Shown: one piece after another, positions 19,221-28,079 of the stretch
Layout: each line of letters opens with the position of its first letter
Position numbering within the stretch: position 1 is the stretch's first letter
From: Ignavibacteria bacterium
GTDB taxonomy: Bacteria > Bacteroidota > Ignavibacteria > Tepidaquicellales > Tepidaquicellaceae
Assembly (NCBI GenBank): GCA_016719565.1
Contig: JADJYU010000001.1
Location: forward strand, 434,001 to 498,000
Direction of reading: 5' to 3'
Length of the DNA: 64,000 nucleotides
Program-made: the position numbers and the translations under genes
Notes under the pieces: model-generated
The model's database searches: none
What the model saw: only the letters and a program-made list of their open reading frames with translations
Told to the model about the DNA's origin: nothing

Positions 19221-22187
19221 TTATAATTTATAATAGCTTTGCAGACTCCTGACGCCTGTCTTTCCTTTTTTAATCCGCGAAATTCCTTCAGCAAATGACT
19301 GAGCTGCAGATAATGTCGTAATGAATGGAATTTTATGCTGCACTGCAGTCCATCCTATAGAGTACTCATCAAACCTCGACTCAGCTCCCAGAGGCGTATT
19401 AATCACGATCTGGATCTCCCCGTTCTTTATTCTATCCACTATATTTGGTCTTCCTTCATTCACCTTGAATACTGATTCGGATTTTATTCCGTTCTTATTG
19501 AGAAATGCTGATGTTCCGGAAGTTGCTATTACTCCGAAGCCCAGACGAATGTATTCGTTAATTATTTCGATGGTCTTTGGTTTTTTATCGTTTTCATTTA
19601 CGCTGATAAAAATATTTCCTTTTACCGGAACCGGTGAACCTGTTGATTCCTGAGCCTTTGCAAGCGCTTCTCCGAATGTCATTCCTATTCCCATCACTTC
19701 TCCGGTCGATCTCATTTCCGGCCCGAGAAACATTTTCACTTTAGGAAATTTCTGAAACGGGAAAATTGATTCCTTTACACCTATGTATCCAATTTCTTCA
19801 AAACTTTTTAATCTGAATTCTTTCAGTTTTCTTCCCGCTATAATTTTTGCGGCGATCATGACGACAGGAATTCCCGTGGTCTTGCTTACAAACGGCACCG
19901 TCCGCGACGCTCTTGGATTTGCTTCCAGTACATAGACAATATTATCTTTCACTGCAAACTGAATATTTAACAATCCAATTACATTCAATGCCAGCGCAAT
20001 TTTTTTTGTGTACTTTTTGATCTCATCAAGATTTTTTTTGTTAATCGAGATCGGAGGAAGAATGGAAGTGCTGTCGCCTGAATGAATTCCCGCCTCTTCT
20101 ATATGCTGCATTATACCGGCAATGTATACATCTTCTCCGTCGCAGATTGCATCGACATCAATTTCTCTGGCTTCCTCGAGAAATTTATCAATTAATACCG
20201 GATGATCTTTTGAAACTTCCTTTTCATCTCTGAAAAAATTATTTACCTGTTCATCGCTGTAAACTATCTGCATCGCTCTGCCGCCAAGTACATATGAGGG
20301 ACGCATTAAAACCGGGTAACCGATTTTATTGGCAGTCTTCTTTGCTGTTTCAGGATTTGTTCCGGTACCGTATTCGGGTTTTGGAATGTCAAGTTTATCC
20401 AGAAGGTTCCCGAATTTTTTCCGGTCTTCTGCAATGTCAATATTTTCCGATGAAGTGCCCAGTATCTTTAGTCCGTTTTTCTCAAGCTCTTTGGAAATTT
20501 TTAAAGGAGTCTGGCCACCGAAGCTTACAATAATTCCTTTTAAATTTTTTTCATAATGAACTATGTTCAGCACATCTTCCGTTGTCAGCGGTTCGAAAAA
20601 AAGCTTATCAGTAATATCATAATCCGTTGATACAGTTTCCGGATTACAGTTTATCATAATGGTCTCAAACCCTTCCTCTCTCAGGGCTTTCACGCATCTG
20701 ACACAGCAGTAATCAAATTCTATTCCCTGCCCGATCCTGTTAGGTCCGCCTCCAAGTATTATAATCTTTTCCCTGTCGGAAGATACATTCTCATTAAATT
20801 TTTCATAAGTTGAGTAATGATAAGGTGTGCCGGATTCAAACTCCGCTGCACAAGTATCTACAGTTTTGTAGACGGGAATAATTCCATTTGCGAATCTGAA
20901 TTTTCTTATCTCTTCTTCCGTCGTCTTTAAAATTACTGCAAGCTGTTTATCAGAAAATCCGTTTTTCTTTGCTTTTAATAATAATTCCTTACTGATTTTT
21001 TCATTAACTGTTTTGTTTGAAATACTTTCTTTCAGGATTTTATCAAGATAGAAATCATTTATGCCGAATTCACTTTTAATAAAATCAGTTTCATCTTCCG
21101 ATTTAATTTTTTTTGAAGGATTCTTAACTGCAGCGATCATTGTGTTTCTTGCAGTATGATCTGTTGAAACGAATTCAAATACTCTCGTATCATAGCCGTA
21201 TTTTTCTAGTGTCATTGCGCGCAGTCCGTCAGTAAGCATAACTGCAAGTCGTTCCTCATGTATCCCGTAGTCAAATATCCCTTTAAGCTTTTCGGGAACA
21301 GTCATTTTTTTTCTTACATATTTCTGACAGCATGGAGCGAGTACGATTATTTCCGATTCAGCTCCGAGAGCTTTCTTAATGGCATCATCAGTAGCCGTGT
21401 CGCATGCATGTAACGCAGTAGTAATGTCAGTTTTTTCTAATTCCGTGTCAAATATATTTCCGTTAATAAATTCCAGTCCGGTGAAACCGCATTTCACCGC
21501 GAACCCGTTTGATAATTCTGTCAGCTCCCGGTTTTGCTCAATTCCCTTCACAGTTACATTTTTATTTAATACGTTTTTGAAATGATCATACATTGCAAAG
21601 GTGAGGTAACTTTTACCCGAACCCATATCGGTGATACATATGTTTTCCTTTTCAAATATTCCTGAGGATTTAAAAATTGAATCCATAGTTTCTATGAATT
21701 TATCTACTTGTCTGAATTTATCATACATTCCCGCTTTTACACTTCCGTCTTCTGACGTAATTCCGAGCAGGTGAAAATATTCAGCTTCCGGATTTACTTT
21801 TCTTACTTTTTGTCTGTTATGTTCCTTTACTTCAGGATCATTATAGGAGGGTTTCTTTATATGAAATGAAGGCACTCTTTTTTTAGAGTGATCTATAGTG
21901 TAATCTTTTTTTGTAGTAAATAATGTTCCGCTTAAGAAATCATTTCCAGTTACATCTTCCGCCAGCTTAATTCCCTGTTCAATTTCAAAATTCTTAACTA
22001 CATCCTTTGTATTATACCTGAAATTAAAAGATAGTCTTTCACCGTCTTTTAAATTAATTCTGTTCACAATTATTTTCTGAAACTCCTTATCATCACCGCG
22101 GTACTTTCCGAACTGCAGTTTTACAAATGAATTATCAGAAATGCTTTTTCTTAATTCGCCGATAAATTTTTCTTTTTCAGAAGTCAT
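19221..22187 (-). CDS. Class I methyltransferase fused to C-terminal half of carbamoyl-phosphate synthetase large chain
   Basis: A 988-residue protein. Residues about 150-360 are a SAM methyltransferase of the Methyltransf_32-like type: motif I DMGSGKSYLTF at 187-197, then HACDTATDDAI (260-270) and APCCQKYVRKKM (284-295). From about 372 the sequence is CarB. Part of the oligomerisation domain comes first (FSDKQLAVIL; VYKTVDTCAAEF at 439-450), then the carbamate-phosphorylating ATP-grasp domain (GGGPNRIGQG at 479-488, PSYVLGGRAM, EANPRASRT) and the MGS-like allosteric domain (about 860-988). The N-terminal carboxyphosphate synthetase half of normal CarB (about 1,070 residues) is missing and the methyltransferase stands in its place. 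The frame is unbroken across the joint. It overlaps the purT stop by ATGA. Single-half CPSases can work as dimers, so activity is possible. No carA is in the window. Confidence 0.88.
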   Translation of the reverse strand: MTSEKEKFIGELRKSISDNSFVKLQFGKYRGDDKEFQKIIVNRINLKDGERLSFNFRYNTKDVVKNFEIEQGIKLAEDVTGNDFLSGTLFTTKKDYTIDHSKKRVPSFHIKKPSYNDPEVKEHNRQKVRKVNPEAEYFHLLGITSEDGSVKAGMYDKFRQVDKFIETMDSIFKSSGIFEKENICITDMGSGKSYLTFAMYDHFKNVLNKNVTVKGIEQNRELTELSNGFAVKCGFTGLEFINGNIFDTELEKTDITTALHACDTATDDAIKKALGAESEIIVLAPCCQKYVRKKMTVPEKLKGIFDYGIHEERLAVMLTDGLRAMTLEKYGYDTRVFEFVSTDHTARNTMIAAVKNPSKKIKSEDETDFIKSEFGINDFYLDKILKESISNKTVNEKISKELLLKAKKNGFSDKQLAVILKTTEEEIRKFRFANGIIPVYKTVDTCAAEFESGTPYHYSTYEKFNENVSSDREKIIILGGGPNRIGQGIEFDYCCVRCVKALREEGFETIMINCNPETVSTDYDITDKLFFEPLTTEDVLNIVHYEKNLKGIIVSFGGQTPLKISKELEKNGLKILGTSSENIDIAEDRKKFGNLLDKLDIPKPEYGTGTNPETAKKTANKIGYPVLMRPSYVLGGRAMQIVYSDEQVNNFFRDEKEVSKDHPVLIDKFLEEAREIDVDAICDGEDVYIAGIMQHIEEAGIHSGDSTSILPPISINKKNLDEIKKYTKKIALALNVIGLLNIQFAVKDNIVYVLEANPRASRTVPFVSKTTGIPVVMIAAKIIAGRKLKEFRLKSFEEIGYIGVKESIFPFQKFPKVKMFLGPEMRSTGEVMGIGMTFGEALAKAQESTGSPVPVKGNIFISVNENDKKPKTIEIINEYIRLGFGVIATSGTSAFLNKNGIKSESVFKVNEGRPNIVDRIKNGEIQIVINTPLGAESRFDEYSIGWTAVQHKIPFITTLSAAQSFAEGISRIKKGKTGVRSLQSYYKL

Positions 22188-23362
22188 GGTTTAGTGTCCG
22201 TTACTTTTATACAATCAGATATTTCCTTAGCTCTTCTTCTCAGTACATTTATTTCCGAATCGGTTTCATCCCATGTGAGAGCAACTCCCATTCTCCTGTG
22301 CATTTTAGCCGAGGGCTTTCCGAATATTCTAATATCAGAGTTTTTAAATTTAAGCGCGTTATCAAGTCCTTTATATCCCGGTGATGAGGATATTATTTTT
22401 TCAGAAAGAATGACAGAGCTCGCACCAGATCTCTGTAGTGTAATCTCATTTATTGGTAAACCGAGAATCGCTCTTAAGTGAAGTTCGAATTCATTTATAT
22501 TCTGAGTATCGGCAAGAGTTACCATTCCTGTATCATGCGGTCTTGGTGAAAGCTCGGAAAAATATACTTCATCTTTTCCTATAAAAAATTCCACTCCCCA
22601 GATTCCGTAACCTGTAAGAGATTCCGTTACTTTACCGGCAATATCCCGGGCTTTTTGTAAAAGAGTTTCAGAAATATAAGCAGGTTGCCAGCTTTCCTGA
22701 TAATCGCCGCGCTCCTGTCTGTGACCGATCGGCGGACAGAATAAAGTTACACCTGATCTTTGAGTAACCGTTAGCAAAGTGATTTCCGACTGAAAGTCAA
22801 TAAATTCTTCTATGATGACTTCATTGAAATCACCTCTGCTGTTCGAAGAAGCATTGTCCCAGGCAGATTGCAATTCACTTTCGTTTTTTACATAAGATTG
22901 TCCTTTACCGGAAGATGACATCAGAGGTTTTATCACACACGGGAAACCGATTCTTATAGCAGCGTTACGGAGTTCATCAAGTGAAGCGGCATATTCGTAT
23001 TTTGCAGTTCTTAAACCGAGTTCTTTTGCAGCAAGGTCACGAATTTCTTTTCTATTCATGGTAAAATTAGCAGCTTTAGCGCTCGGTACTACAGCAATTC
23101 CGGATTTTTCATAATCATACAGTCTTTCAGTCCTGATAGCTTCGATTTCCGGAACAATAATATCGGGCTTATGTTTTTCAACTATTCTGTCGAGTTCATT
23201 TCCGTCAAGCATATTAATAATTTCCCGTTCATCCGCAACCTGCTGCGCAGGTGCATTAAAATATGAATCAACAGCAATCACATACTGTCCAAGTCTTTGT
23301 GCGGCTATAGTAAATTCTTTTCCGAGTTCACCTGATCCGAGTAGTAAAATCTTTTTTATCAA
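22184..23362 (-). CDS. purT: Formate-dependent phosphoribosylglycinamide formyltransferase
   Basis: A 392-residue ATP-grasp enzyme with the N-terminal LLLGSGELGKEFTIAAQRLG nucleotide-like fold. The PurT-specific blocks are SSSGKGQSYVK (ATP loop), PPIGHRQERGDYQESWQP and SELSPRPHDTGMVTL. It makes formyl-GAR from GAR, formate and ATP through formyl phosphate in purine synthesis, and needs no folate. The length is normal (E. coli 392). Its stop overlaps the start of the methyltransferase-CarB fusion by four bases, and it begins 10 bases after the S51 protein gene, so the three form one operon. Confidence 0.95.
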   Translation of the reverse strand: MIKKILLLGSGELGKEFTIAAQRLGQYVIAVDSYFNAPAQQVADEREIINMLDGNELDRIVEKHKPDIIVPEIEAIRTERLYDYEKSGIAVVPSAKAANFTMNRKEIRDLAAKELGLRTAKYEYAASLDELRNAAIRIGFPCVIKPLMSSSGKGQSYVKNESELQSAWDNASSNSRGDFNEVIIEEFIDFQSEITLLTVTQRSGVTLFCPPIGHRQERGDYQESWQPAYISETLLQKARDIAGKVTESLTGYGIWGVEFFIGKDEVYFSELSPRPHDTGMVTLADTQNINEFELHLRAILGLPINEITLQRSGASSVILSEKIISSSPGYKGLDNALKFKNSDIRIFGKPSAKMHRRMGVALTWDETDSEINVLRRRAKEISDCIKVTDTKP

Positions 23363-23372
23363 GAGTTGATAA

Positions 23373-24545
23373 TTAATGAGATTTGGATTTTAATTTTGCC
23401 CTGAACATAGACTTAACGCCATTTCCTTTTATTATGTCTCTGACAGCTTCATTATCAGCGATAGCCTGCCATTCGGTAACGCGATTATCTCTTACCTTTG
23501 CTCGCCATGCGGCCGGAATTTTAAATTTATCATGATGAACGGGATCTTCCGAATCAAATGTACCGACTGCAAATCCAAACAATCCTACAGTATCGTCAGT
23601 TAGTAATGTATTTGAAACCTGAATTTCATAATTGGGAAACCATTTTAGAAATATTTTCCATGCATTGATCATTTCCTTTTTGCCTTTAATAACCATACCG
23701 AGCGAATCAATAAAGATATGATCATCGGACATAAACTCCGCTAGTCCGTCAATGTCATGATGATTAATTTTATTTACATAAGAAATTACTGTATCCAGAA
23801 TTTCAGAAGGCAGGTTTCTCATTGTATGTTCTGTATCAGATTGTTTACCGAGATAGAAAGGAACAAAAGGAGTTTCAACAATTTTGTTTCTGACCTTTTT
23901 AACTGAGTAAGCTGTTACATCAGGTCTTGAAGTAACTACCCTTAAAATTTTATTACCTAAATAATGAACCGCAGCTCCGTCTTCCGCTCCGACTCCGTTT
24001 CCTATTGTGCCTTCAAGAATTAGTTTATGAAATGATTTTTTAAGTTCGACTTTATCATCATAATGCGGGCAAAAACTTCCTTCTAGCAAACCTAGACAAG
24101 GCAGACGTGTAAGAACACCCGGGGACGGATTAGTGATCCCGTCCTGAAACCAGCAGATAGCTCCGGCGCTCATTCCGGTAAGGATGACTCCAGATCGGTA
24201 TGCTTTTTTCATAATTTTATCAACTCCGGTTTTTTTCCAGGTTTCAATAATGAGAGAAGTATTACCTCCTCCAACATGAATGATATCTTTATCAAGAATA
24301 AATTTTTCAATATCATAAGGCGGATCAAGGAAAGATAAGTGAGATGGTTCACAGTTTAATTTATTAAAAAAATTGTAGAACATTTCTCTGTATTCCGTAC
24401 CGTCGTTACTTGCAGTTCCGAAGAAACATATTTTCGGTTTCTCTTTAGGAACAAGATTAAGTATATATTTATCAAGAAGCCCGTTATCAGCTTCCATAGA
24501 AAACATACCTCCTCCTAGCGCGACAATTTGACCTGGAGTTTTCAC
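23373..24545 (-). CDS. S51 peptidase (PepE-like) fused to SnoaL-like domain
   Basis: A 390-residue protein. Residues 1-235 match the PepE/peptidase S51 fold: IVALGGGMFS at the start, HVGGGNT near 90, and the nucleophile elbow TGMSAGAICW with S126. H161 (FCPHYDD) and E188 (GAEDG) are in the right order and spacing for the Ser-His-Glu triad. PepE cleaves Asp-X dipeptides, and the related cyanophycinases act on beta-Asp-Arg. Residues 245-370 form a SnoaL/NTF2-like cone (NKINHHDIDGLAEFMSDDHIF...GKKEMINAWKIFLKWFP). Neither domain lacks an obvious core residue. It is the first gene of the purT operon; how the two activities combine is unknown. Confidence 0.85.
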   Translation of the reverse strand: MKTPGQIVALGGGMFSMEADNGLLDKYILNLVPKEKPKICFFGTASNDGTEYREMFYNFFNKLNCEPSHLSFLDPPYDIEKFILDKDIIHVGGGNTSLIIETWKKTGVDKIMKKAYRSGVILTGMSAGAICWFQDGITNPSPGVLTRLPCLGLLEGSFCPHYDDKVELKKSFHKLILEGTIGNGVGAEDGAAVHYLGNKILRVVTSRPDVTAYSVKKVRNKIVETPFVPFYLGKQSDTEHTMRNLPSEILDTVISYVNKINHHDIDGLAEFMSDDHIFIDSLGMVIKGKKEMINAWKIFLKWFPNYEIQVSNTLLTDDTVGLFGFAVGTFDSEDPVHHDKFKIPAAWRAKVRDNRVTEWQAIADNEAVRDIIKGNGVKSMFRAKLKSKSH

Positions 24546-24680
24546 GATTGAGAGATTAATTTTTATAAGAATTAGATTGGTTTAAAATAAACATGCTGAT
24601 AATAAATATCAGTATATAAAAAAGAGGCAGGTGTGAAAGGGAGGCAGCGGACGGGAAGATTAGTAATATATTGCATAATA

Positions 24681-24776
24681 AGGTTGTGCGGATTGAATTT
24701 TGCTCATATTCGACAAACTATTTTATATGGTTTTTTGTGAGCATAATCCATAATCTGTTTTTATTCTGCACAACCT
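24681..24776. repeat. Nested inverted repeats between genes
   Basis: AGGTTGTGC (24681-24689) is perfectly repeated in inverse as GCACAACCT (24768-24776). Inside it TGCTCA (24701-24706) is mirrored by TGAGCA (24738-24743). The arms are similar for about 30 bases but differ by a short gap. It lies between the TPR gene and the first gene of the purT operon, both on the minus strand, so it could be a small non-autonomous element, a leader structure or an operator. There is no T run for a normal terminator. Confidence 0.5.
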
Positions 24777-24785
24777 ACATATTTC

Positions 24786-25628
24786 TTAACCATTAAATTT
24801 TGATATCCTGATTATCTTATCTATAAGAGAATGAATTTTCTCATCATCACCTTTATATAACTTTTTAGCTTTCTCAAAATCCTTTATCGCATCCGTGAAA
24901 TTTCCAATCATGTAATATATTATTCCTCTGTTAAAATTAATCAGATAACTATTAGGATTCTGTGAAACAGCGTCGTTAAATACACTGAGCGCATATTTAA
25001 ATCTTTCACTGACTGTAAAAATCAGCGATTTGTCCAGATCTTTAAATATATAATTTGAATCCCAGTATAATGACTCACTTACATTTTCAAATATTTTTGC
25101 AGTGTCATCTATAAGCATGTTGACGATAGCTTTATTCATAAACGCTCTGGAATTTTTGGGATCTAAAGAAGTGACAGTGTTAAGTTCAACCAGTGCTTTA
25201 TTATATTCTCTGCTATTTATATAAAGAAGACTTAATCCGTAATAAATATCCAGATTTCCTCGTTCATATTTTATGGCATCTCTATAATCTCTCTCTGCTG
25301 CAGAATAGTTTCCTTCCAGAGCATACACGTTTGCGCGGTTAACATAACCTTTTGTATAATACTTGTTCAATGCTATTACTGATGAAAAATTTTCTTTTGC
25401 TTTTGGATAATTTTTTAATCCTAAATAACTTAACCCTATGTAATTAATGACATCCCAGTTTTGTGTATCCATAACCAGGTAATCATTGAAAAATTTTATC
25501 GCATCATTAAAATTTGAAGAATAATACTGCTCGAGCGCTTTTTGATATATATCCTGCTTGGTTGACTGTGAATATGATTCACAATACGGTACTATGATTA
25601 GTAAAAAGATCAGTATATGCTTTATCAT
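24786..25628 (-). CDS. Secreted or periplasmic TPR-repeat protein
   Basis: A 280-residue protein with a signal peptide (residues 1 to about 21, ending SYSQS). Six or seven tetratricopeptide-like units follow (ALEQYYSSNFNDAIKFFNDYL, GYVNRANVYALEGNYSAAERDY, FNRGIIYYMIGNFTDAIKDFEKA). TPR stacks hold protein partners; nothing here tells which. The region with NMLIDDTAKIFENV is less regular than the others. The gene appears to be transcribed alone, with a 283-base AT-rich gap upstream. Confidence 0.85.
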   Translation of the reverse strand: MIKHILIFLLIIVPYCESYSQSTKQDIYQKALEQYYSSNFNDAIKFFNDYLVMDTQNWDVINYIGLSYLGLKNYPKAKENFSSVIALNKYYTKGYVNRANVYALEGNYSAAERDYRDAIKYERGNLDIYYGLSLLYINSREYNKALVELNTVTSLDPKNSRAFMNKAIVNMLIDDTAKIFENVSESLYWDSNYIFKDLDKSLIFTVSERFKYALSVFNDAVSQNPNSYLINFNRGIIYYMIGNFTDAIKDFEKAKKLYKGDDEKIHSLIDKIIRISKFNG

Positions 25629-25911
25629 TTTTTTAAATTTAAATTTGTGTAATGTCTGCGCAAAATTACTTTCTTTTAATTAAAATTATAATGTTTTTAT
25701 TTAAGCCATATAGTAAAATTGTATTCTTTATTAAAGCAAGGCCCGGCAATATAAATGCGGTTTATTTTTTGAAAATATTTAAAGTCGGGTGTTAAAAATA
25801 TGTACTGTTAAAATCTGATAAAGAATTAAACAAAATCTTTATATTCTGATATTAATAGTTTATTTTTACTAAAGAAATTTTTATCCAAAACTTAAACTAA
25901 ATTCTTCAGAA

Positions 25912-27066
25912 ATGAACAAAGTATTTTTTGTTTTTATTCTTTTTCTTTCTATTTCCTTATCTGAATATATTTCCGCATTTGAAAATAACCGGTTATTTAA
26001 TAATATTAACTATGACTCGGATCCTCTGAAATTACTATTAAACAGTAAAGTAGAACAGACCTTCATGGATCTGAAAATACCCGGGGCAATTGTAGGGGTT
26101 TGGAAAGGTGATTCTGACAGTTATATTAAAACATTTGGTGTTTCAGATATTGTCACTAATACACCTATCAGAACCGATGACCATATGAGGATCGGCAGTA
26201 TCACAAAAACTTTTACCGGTACTGTTTTGCTGCAGCTCGTCGATGAGAATAAAATTAAACTGTCAGATAAGCTGTCAGAATATTTTCCGGATTTCCCGAA
26301 CGGGGGAAATATTACGGTTGAAATGCTTGGCAAAATGACCAGCGGTATTTATAATTATTCCGAAAATGAAAACTTCGAAAATACTTTAATGAATAATCTG
26401 GATACAACTTTTAATCCCGGTGAACTTATTGATATTGCAAAGGCGCATGCTCCGTATTTTCCACCGGGTGAAGGTTTTCACTATTCCAATTCTAATACCG
26501 TCCTTCTCGGTCTGATAATAGAAAAGATTACGGGTAACAGTCTCACTTCCGAAATACAAAACAGAATTTTTACTCCGCTTGGTATGACCAATTCTTTATT
26601 TGCCGCTGACACTTATTTTCCCGACCCGAAAGCTCAGGGATATATATATATGGATTCTCTGCAGCTTACTCCGACTGATGTTACAAATCAGGATCCAACG
26701 TGGGCATGGGCAGCGGGAGCAGTAATATCCACACTTGCAGACGTTTATAAGTACGCAAAGAAATTGGCGACCGGTGAACTTATAAGTAATAAAGCTCAGG
26801 ATGAAAGATTAAAGTGGGGAAAAACTTTTATACCGGAGACCGGCGCATGGAAAGGTGAGAAATTAAATTACGGTTTTGCCATTGCTGATTTTAACGGGGC
26901 TATAGGTCATAACGGCGGAATACCAGGCTACAATTCCTTCATGGGCTATTTACCGGAACAGGATGTAACAATAATTGTACTTTGTAATATGCAGGATAAT
27001 AGAGCAGGCGTTGGTCCCGCAGATTATATTGCGCGAATGATTGTTGAAATTATTTCTAAAAATTAA
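25912..27066 (+). CDS. Serine beta-lactamase-like hydrolase (class C/S12 type)
   Basis: A 384-residue exported protein (signal peptide to about residue 23). It has the penicillin-recognising triad of motifs: SxxK in GSITKTFTG (about residue 96), YxN in FHYSNSNTVLLG (about 195), and a His-Gly motif near the C-terminus (GHNGGIPGYNSF). The family includes D-Ala-D-Ala carboxypeptidases, esterases and class C beta-lactamases. This branch, with PGxSxGY-like C-terminal blocks, is usually annotated only as serine hydrolase. The substrate is unknown. It stands alone with AT-rich flanks. Confidence 0.9.
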   Translation: MNKVFFVFILFLSISLSEYISAFENNRLFNNINYDSDPLKLLLNSKVEQTFMDLKIPGAIVGVWKGDSDSYIKTFGVSDIVTNTPIRTDDHMRIGSITKTFTGTVLLQLVDENKIKLSDKLSEYFPDFPNGGNITVEMLGKMTSGIYNYSENENFENTLMNNLDTTFNPGELIDIAKAHAPYFPPGEGFHYSNSNTVLLGLIIEKITGNSLTSEIQNRIFTPLGMTNSLFAADTYFPDPKAQGYIYMDSLQLTPTDVTNQDPTWAWAAGAVISTLADVYKYAKKLATGELISNKAQDERLKWGKTFIPETGAWKGEKLNYGFAIADFNGAIGHNGGIPGYNSFMGYLPEQDVTIIVLCNMQDNRAGVGPADYIARMIVEIISKN

Positions 27067-27182
27067 TTTTAATCTTAACTTCAAAATTATAATTTCTATT
27101 AGAAAATTTTCTTGTTCTAAATAAATCCTTAAATAAATTACAAAAGTTCTTTTAATTAATTCTATAATTAAAAAAAATCATC

Positions 27183-28079
27183 GTGAATACAGAACATGAC
27201 ATTGATTTAAATAAATACCTTGCAAAGTCTGATACTAAAATTAACTTGTCTCATTTTGATACGGAATACAAAGGAAATAAAATTGATAAAGACGAGTCTG
27301 TTGAACTTCTTGAATCAGGAAAAGCCAAACTTTCCATTATTCAGGATGTACTCTTTGCGGACAACAGGTACGGAGTTCTGATTGTTTTTCAGGCAATGGA
27401 TGCTGCAGGAAAAGACGGTTCCATTAAACATATTATGTCCGGGTTTAATCCTCAGGGCGTTGTCATTCACAGTTATAAAGCTCCTAACTCTCTCGAACTC
27501 GATCACGATTATTTATGGAGACATTATATTGATCTGCCGAAGCGGGGTAACATAACGATTTTTAACAGATCCCACTATGAAAATGTACTCGTAACAAAAG
27601 TTCATCCCGGGTATGTCCTTAATGAGCATATTCCCGGCATAAACTCGGTAACGGATATTGATGAAAATTTCTGGAATAAAAGATATAAACAGATCAACAG
27701 ATTTGAAAAAAATATTTATGAAAACGGAACAATCATCCTGAAATTCTTTTTACATTTATCTAAAGACGAACAGAAAAAAAGATTTCTTAAACGGATTGAC
27801 ACTCCCGAAAAGAACTGGAAATTTTCTATGAATGACGTAAATGAAAGATCTTATTGGAAAGAATATCAATCTGCATATGAAGAAGCAATATCAAACACAT
27901 CAAAAGATCACGCTCCGTGGTATATTGTTCCTGCTGATAATAAGTGGTTTACAAGGTTTCTTATAACAGCTGTCATTTATGAACATCTCAGCAAGCTCAA
28001 CATTAATTATCCTGGAGTCAGCGAAGAAATGAAGAAAGAACTAATTACTGCGCGGGAAGCTCTTATGAACGAAAAATAA
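27183..28079 (+). CDS. Polyphosphate kinase 2 family protein
   Basis: A 298-residue cytoplasmic protein with the PPK2 core: Walker A in AMDAAGKDGSIKHIMSG (from residue 71), the lid and Walker B region DLPKRGNITIFNRSHYENVL, and KNWKFSMNDVNERSYW. PPK2 enzymes phosphorylate nucleotides with polyphosphate. The single-domain form with this N-terminus resembles classes that act on NDP or NMP; the class cannot be fixed by eye. The start is GTG. The stop codon abuts the convergent SDR gene with no gap. Confidence 0.9.
   Translation: MNTEHDIDLNKYLAKSDTKINLSHFDTEYKGNKIDKDESVELLESGKAKLSIIQDVLFADNRYGVLIVFQAMDAAGKDGSIKHIMSGFNPQGVVIHSYKAPNSLELDHDYLWRHYIDLPKRGNITIFNRSHYENVLVTKVHPGYVLNEHIPGINSVTDIDENFWNKRYKQINRFEKNIYENGTIILKFFLHLSKDEQKKRFLKRIDTPEKNWKFSMNDVNERSYWKEYQSAYEEAISNTSKDHAPWYIVPADNKWFTRFLITAVIYEHLSKLNINYPGVSEEMKKELITAREALMNEK

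Noticed and set aside
19221..22187. Ordinary full-length CarB
   Set aside because: The carboxyphosphate half is absent; the first 370 residues carry methyltransferase motifs and no ATP-grasp signature.
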